From Flavobacteriales bacterium (lineage in GTDB: Bacteria > Bacteroidota > Bacteroidia > Flavobacteriales > Flavobacteriaceae), in the NCBI GenBank assembly GCA_003331305.1, contig QOQB01000001.1, positions 1 to 64,000 on the forward strand: 64,000 nt of DNA. The letters run 5' to 3'. Positions 61,847 to 64,000 of the stretch are shown here, one piece after another. A model generated the notes under the pieces. The model was not told the origin of the DNA and did no database searches. It worked only from the letters and a program-made list of their open reading frames with translations. A program made the position numbers and the translations under genes. How positions within the stretch are numbered: the first letter of the stretch is position 1; each line of letters opens with the position of its first letter.

Positions 61847-61854
61847 CAAAGATA
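61847..61854 (-). promoter_or_regulatory. -7 promoter element of argS
   Basis: TATCTTTG on the minus strand, 16 bp before the ATG. Confidence 0.5.
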
Positions 61855-61886
61855 CAGGTTTCGACAAGCTACTTCATGTTTTCGTT

Positions 61887-61894
61887 TATCTTTG
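61887..61894 (+). promoter_or_regulatory. -7 element of the 138-aa unknown gene, predicted leaderless
   Basis: TATCTTTG is followed by TCAA and the ATG at 61899, a 4-bp gap. Confidence 0.55.
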
Positions 61895-61898
61895 TCAA

Positions 61899-62315
61899 AT
61901 GTTACAAAATGTGTCGTATAAAAATAAAAAGCAGCAAATTGAAATTGAAAGCTTGGTAGGTAAACCTTTTACGCTTTTGGAGCGCTTAAAATTGGGCGGA
62001 GTGGGCTCACCAAAACTATATGTGACAACAAGTAGTAAAGAAATTGATGCCCTTTTTTTATTAGATCATAATGATAACACCTGCAACATCGAGCTTCGCC
62101 CAAAGGGAATTATTTTACGTTTTCGATCATTACTGGAAACCTACGCACTTGTCGTTCCTTACTATAAATTAACATTATTTAAGGGTACAAGCGATGCCTA
62201 TAGCGTTCATACTGCCCACCATAAAGTTTCTGTTTTAGCGCAAGAAGCACCAATTCGTACCTTTTTTAAAAAAATACTGGAGCAAAAGGCAATACACTCC
62301 CAGGAATATCTTTAG
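61899..62315 (+). CDS. Conserved hypothetical protein
   Basis: A 138-aa soluble protein without signal peptide or membrane helices. The composition is basic and strand-rich (GSPKLYVTTSSKEIDALFLLD; NIELRPKGIILRFRSLLETYALVVPYYKLTLF in part), and might form a small beta barrel or PH-like domain. I recognise no family motif. Its end overlaps the convergent ctlX by 4 bp. The correct start is supported by the -7 element 4 bp upstream. Function unknown. Confidence 0.75.
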   Translation: MLQNVSYKNKKQQIEIESLVGKPFTLLERLKLGGVGSPKLYVTTSSKEIDALFLLDHNDNTCNIELRPKGIILRFRSLLETYALVVPYYKLTLFKGTSDAYSVHTAHHKVSVLAQEAPIRTFFKKILEQKAIHSQEYL

Positions 62316-63229
62316 AAGACTTCCGCCATCATACAGCGCACACTTCCGCCACCCAAATCTTCAATTGTAGGTATTGGACTGTGTACCAATGTAGCATATT
62401 TCGACAGTTTTTGAATTTGTTCAGGTAGTAACGCAGCATGAGCTCTTGAACTCATAACCAAAAGCGGGATGCCTTCTTTGGAGCTTAATGCAAGCATGTT
62501 ACCTGCAAATTGTGTCACTTGTTCTTCACTAATCGCAATTACATCTTTACCGGAGTGTGTGAGTGAATCGTGAAGTAATACGCGCTCCTTTAGGCTATCA
62601 ATGGCTTCTAAGCAAATTACCGCAAAGGTAACGCCCAATGCCATTATAACATTGGTATGGTATATCAACAAACGCTTATTCCTTACCGTTTGATACGCAT
62701 AAAACGGAATTGGTTTATATTCAAAATCTGTACAAAATTGATAAAACAGTTCACGATTAGCGCGTGGAGAAAGCGCGCAGTAGGCAATACGATTTTGGTG
62801 GTCTAAGACCATACTTCCAGTTCCTTCTAAGAACATATCGTTTTGCTCATGCGAAGAGTAATCTTTAACTACCAATACGTCATGCCCTAAATTACGTAAC
62901 GCATCAAAAATGCGTGTATTTCGTTCAGCCCGTCTGTTTGGGGCAAACATGGGGAAAAGTACCGCTTGGTATTTGGGAAGCAGCGCAAACCAATTATTTG
63001 GGAATAATGCGTCGGGTGTATCGGGGCTTAGCGTGTCTTCTACCACAGTAACTGTTACGCCGTGTATGCGAAGATTTGCAACAAAAGTATCAAACTCGCT
63101 GCGTGCATGTGCCAGGGCAGCTGTATTTGAAAGTAAATCTGACTTTTGAAAGTGATTGTTTATGGCAGTCTGCTCGTTAGACCGAAAGGAGGTGGGACGT
63201 ACAAGTACGACATGGCTTGTAGGTTTCAT
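62312..63229 (-). CDS. ctlX: Citrulline utilization hydrolase CtlX (amidinotransferase-fold)
   Basis: A 305-aa member of the guanidino-group-modifying superfamily (arginine deiminase/amidinotransferase fold). Superfamily features: FPNNWFALLPKYQAVLFPMF in the first repeat, an acidic EGTGSMVLD, the catalytic His in YHTNVIMALG, and the nucleophile Cys near the end in GGGSVRCMMAEVF. The name CtlX follows common annotation of this family; the actual substrate is not settled by sequence. It overlaps the upstream DDAH-like gene by 4 bp. Confidence 0.85.
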   Translation of the reverse strand: MKPTSHVVLVRPTSFRSNEQTAINNHFQKSDLLSNTAALAHARSEFDTFVANLRIHGVTVTVVEDTLSPDTPDALFPNNWFALLPKYQAVLFPMFAPNRRAERNTRIFDALRNLGHDVLVVKDYSSHEQNDMFLEGTGSMVLDHQNRIAYCALSPRANRELFYQFCTDFEYKPIPFYAYQTVRNKRLLIYHTNVIMALGVTFAVICLEAIDSLKERVLLHDSLTHSGKDVIAISEEQVTQFAGNMLALSSKEGIPLLVMSSRAHAALLPEQIQKLSKYATLVHSPIPTIEDLGGGSVRCMMAEVF

Positions 63230-64000
63230 ACTATTCTTGTTAAGGGCATGGTTACACAGCGGAATAAACCGCCTTGTTTGGCAATTTCACGGAAATTAAC
63301 TTCTTCCACGACTATATCATGTAAACGCAACCAATTGTTTAGGCGTGTGAAGCTACTATCTGAAACCACTACATCTGGGCGGAGAGAAACCACATTACAC
63401 ATCATTTGGCTCATTTCAAGGGCGGTAACTTCAAAAATATGTTCATGACCAAAAAAATCAACTAACCACCGGTATTCTTCCGGATCAGCAAAACCCTCGG
63501 GGCACGTAATAGCATAAGATGTGCCAACAGGTTGAAAACAACAATCTAGATGCAATGCATTTTTTTCCGGGATTGTATTGGATTTTATTAGCTCAAAAGA
63601 AACGACTTTTTTGTGTGGAAATGCGTTTTTAAGGGCTATAACAGCCGCTTTGTTTGTGCGGGCAGTAAGTAAATCTGAATAGTTGTCTTGTGTACATATC
63701 CCAACAAAAACATAGTCGTTGTGAACCATGACATCACCGCCTTCAACATGAACACTTTCTGGAAATATAAGTTGTTTTTCTTCTGGTATTAGTTGATAAA
63801 GTGTTTTTAGCCCTTGCAATTCAGCTGCGCGGTGGGGAATAATATTGGCTCGAACCCAAATATCATCAATAACAAAACCCAAATCCCGAGCAAAAATTTG
63901 ATTGCAATCGACAACGATATCGGGTCGAAACACAACAACATTATAACGAATAAAAACTTTCTCAAGCGTATCTAAAGCCTTCTGTAAGGCTTCTTTTTTA
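63226..64000 (-). CDS. DDAH/amidinotransferase-family protein (5' end outside window)
   Basis: The frame is open to the right edge of the window, so the GTG at 63933 in the ORF track is not the real start; upstream residues read LQKALDTLEKVFIRYNVVV. The fold is that of dimethylarginine dimethylaminohydrolase and related enzymes: FARDLGFVIDDIWVRA, HVEGGDVMVHNDYVFVG, the catalytic His in ALHLDCCFQPVG and the Cys in GLFRCVTMPLTR. It is followed within 4 bp by ctlX, a distant member of the same superfamily, so the two likely act in one pathway on guanidino compounds or arginine. Substrate unknown. Confidence 0.85.
   Translation of the reverse strand, partial: KKEALQKALDTLEKVFIRYNVVVFRPDIVVDCNQIFARDLGFVIDDIWVRANIIPHRAAELQGLKTLYQLIPEEKQLIFPESVHVEGGDVMVHNDYVFVGICTQDNYSDLLTARTNKAAVIALKNAFPHKKVVSFELIKSNTIPEKNALHLDCCFQPVGTSYAITCPEGFADPEEYRWLVDFFGHEHIFEVTALEMSQMMCNVVSLRPDVVVSDSSFTRLNNWLRLHDIVVEEVNFREIAKQGGLFRCVTMPLTRIV

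Noticed and set aside
1-64000. tRNA, rRNA, CRISPR arrays, insertion sequences, prophage or integrase genes
   Set aside because: Intergenic gaps were read for cloverleaf-like sequence and repeats and the ORFs for transposase, integrase and Cas motifs; none were found.

Overview
The window looks like core chromosome of a marine member of the Flavobacteriia (Bacteroidota). Four things support this. Two proteins end in type IX secretion sorting domains. Many genes carry the Bacteroidetes promoter form TTG-N17-23-TAnnTTTG and no obvious Shine-Dalgarno sequence. A green-type proteorhodopsin sits beside a blh retinal-forming dioxygenase. The protein set is typical of the group (short CarB, RpmE2, GlmU-like protein, DUF4252 and DUF4199 proteins, CtlX). 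I found no rRNA, tRNA, CRISPR array, insertion sequence or prophage. Gene density is very high; the only gaps above 300 bp are 7501-7812 (promoter region with an inverted repeat) and 22620-22921 (cobalamin riboswitch and divergent promoters).

Layout: 1-299 is the 3' end of a T9SS-exported hydrolase. 380-3253 holds a beta-carbonic anhydrase, a SulP anion (probably bicarbonate) transporter and a small secreted protein. 3379-7500 is a very large GH81 laminarinase with CBM6, Ig-like and sorting domains. 7813-15112 is housekeeping (XRE regulator, hisS, rpsF-rpsR-rplI, priA, yihY, rlmH, rdgB). 15174-17309 carries a secreted CarboxypepD_reg-like protein and purB. 17306-20790 is an ECF sigma factor, a putative anti-sigma protein and two DUF4252 proteins, divergent from an S41 peptidase lipoprotein. 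20787-23407 is a riboswitch-controlled BtuB-like receptor divergent from a DUF6580 membrane protein. 23419-35086 mixes small enzymes with rmuC, carB, rpmH, mtaB, a GlmU-like protein, rpmE2 and a glycosyltransferase. 35109-43593 holds phosphoglucomutase, an MsbA-like ABC exporter, an RNA m5C methyltransferase and purL. 43648-51312 is a complete beta-oxidation block (fadD, marR, then fadN-fadA-fadE order as in Bacillus). 51302-58292 contains an M28 peptidase, a cysteine synthase-type enzyme, a LolE/FtsX-like permease and the ffh-folD-queE-ykgJ operon. 58322-64000 has blh divergent from proteorhodopsin, then argS, a small unknown protein, ctlX and a truncated DDAH-family gene.

How it fits together: light-driven proton pumping (proteorhodopsin plus retinal synthesis), probable bicarbonate uptake with carbonic anhydrase, laminarin degradation, fatty-acid oxidation and scavenging of vitamin B12 describe a photoheterotroph living on algal polymers and lipids in sunlit sea water.

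The most unusual signal is in the promoters. In seven genes the -7 element TAnnTT(T/A)G lies exactly four bases before the start codon, which predicts leaderless mRNAs. In another seven the gap is 16 or 17 bases, which predicts leaders of about 12-13 nt. Other notable structures are a 24-bp perfect palindrome formed by the last codons of the S41 gene at the btuB terminator position, a hairpin that may be both the fadD terminator and the marR operator, and an inverted repeat beside the GH81 promoter.
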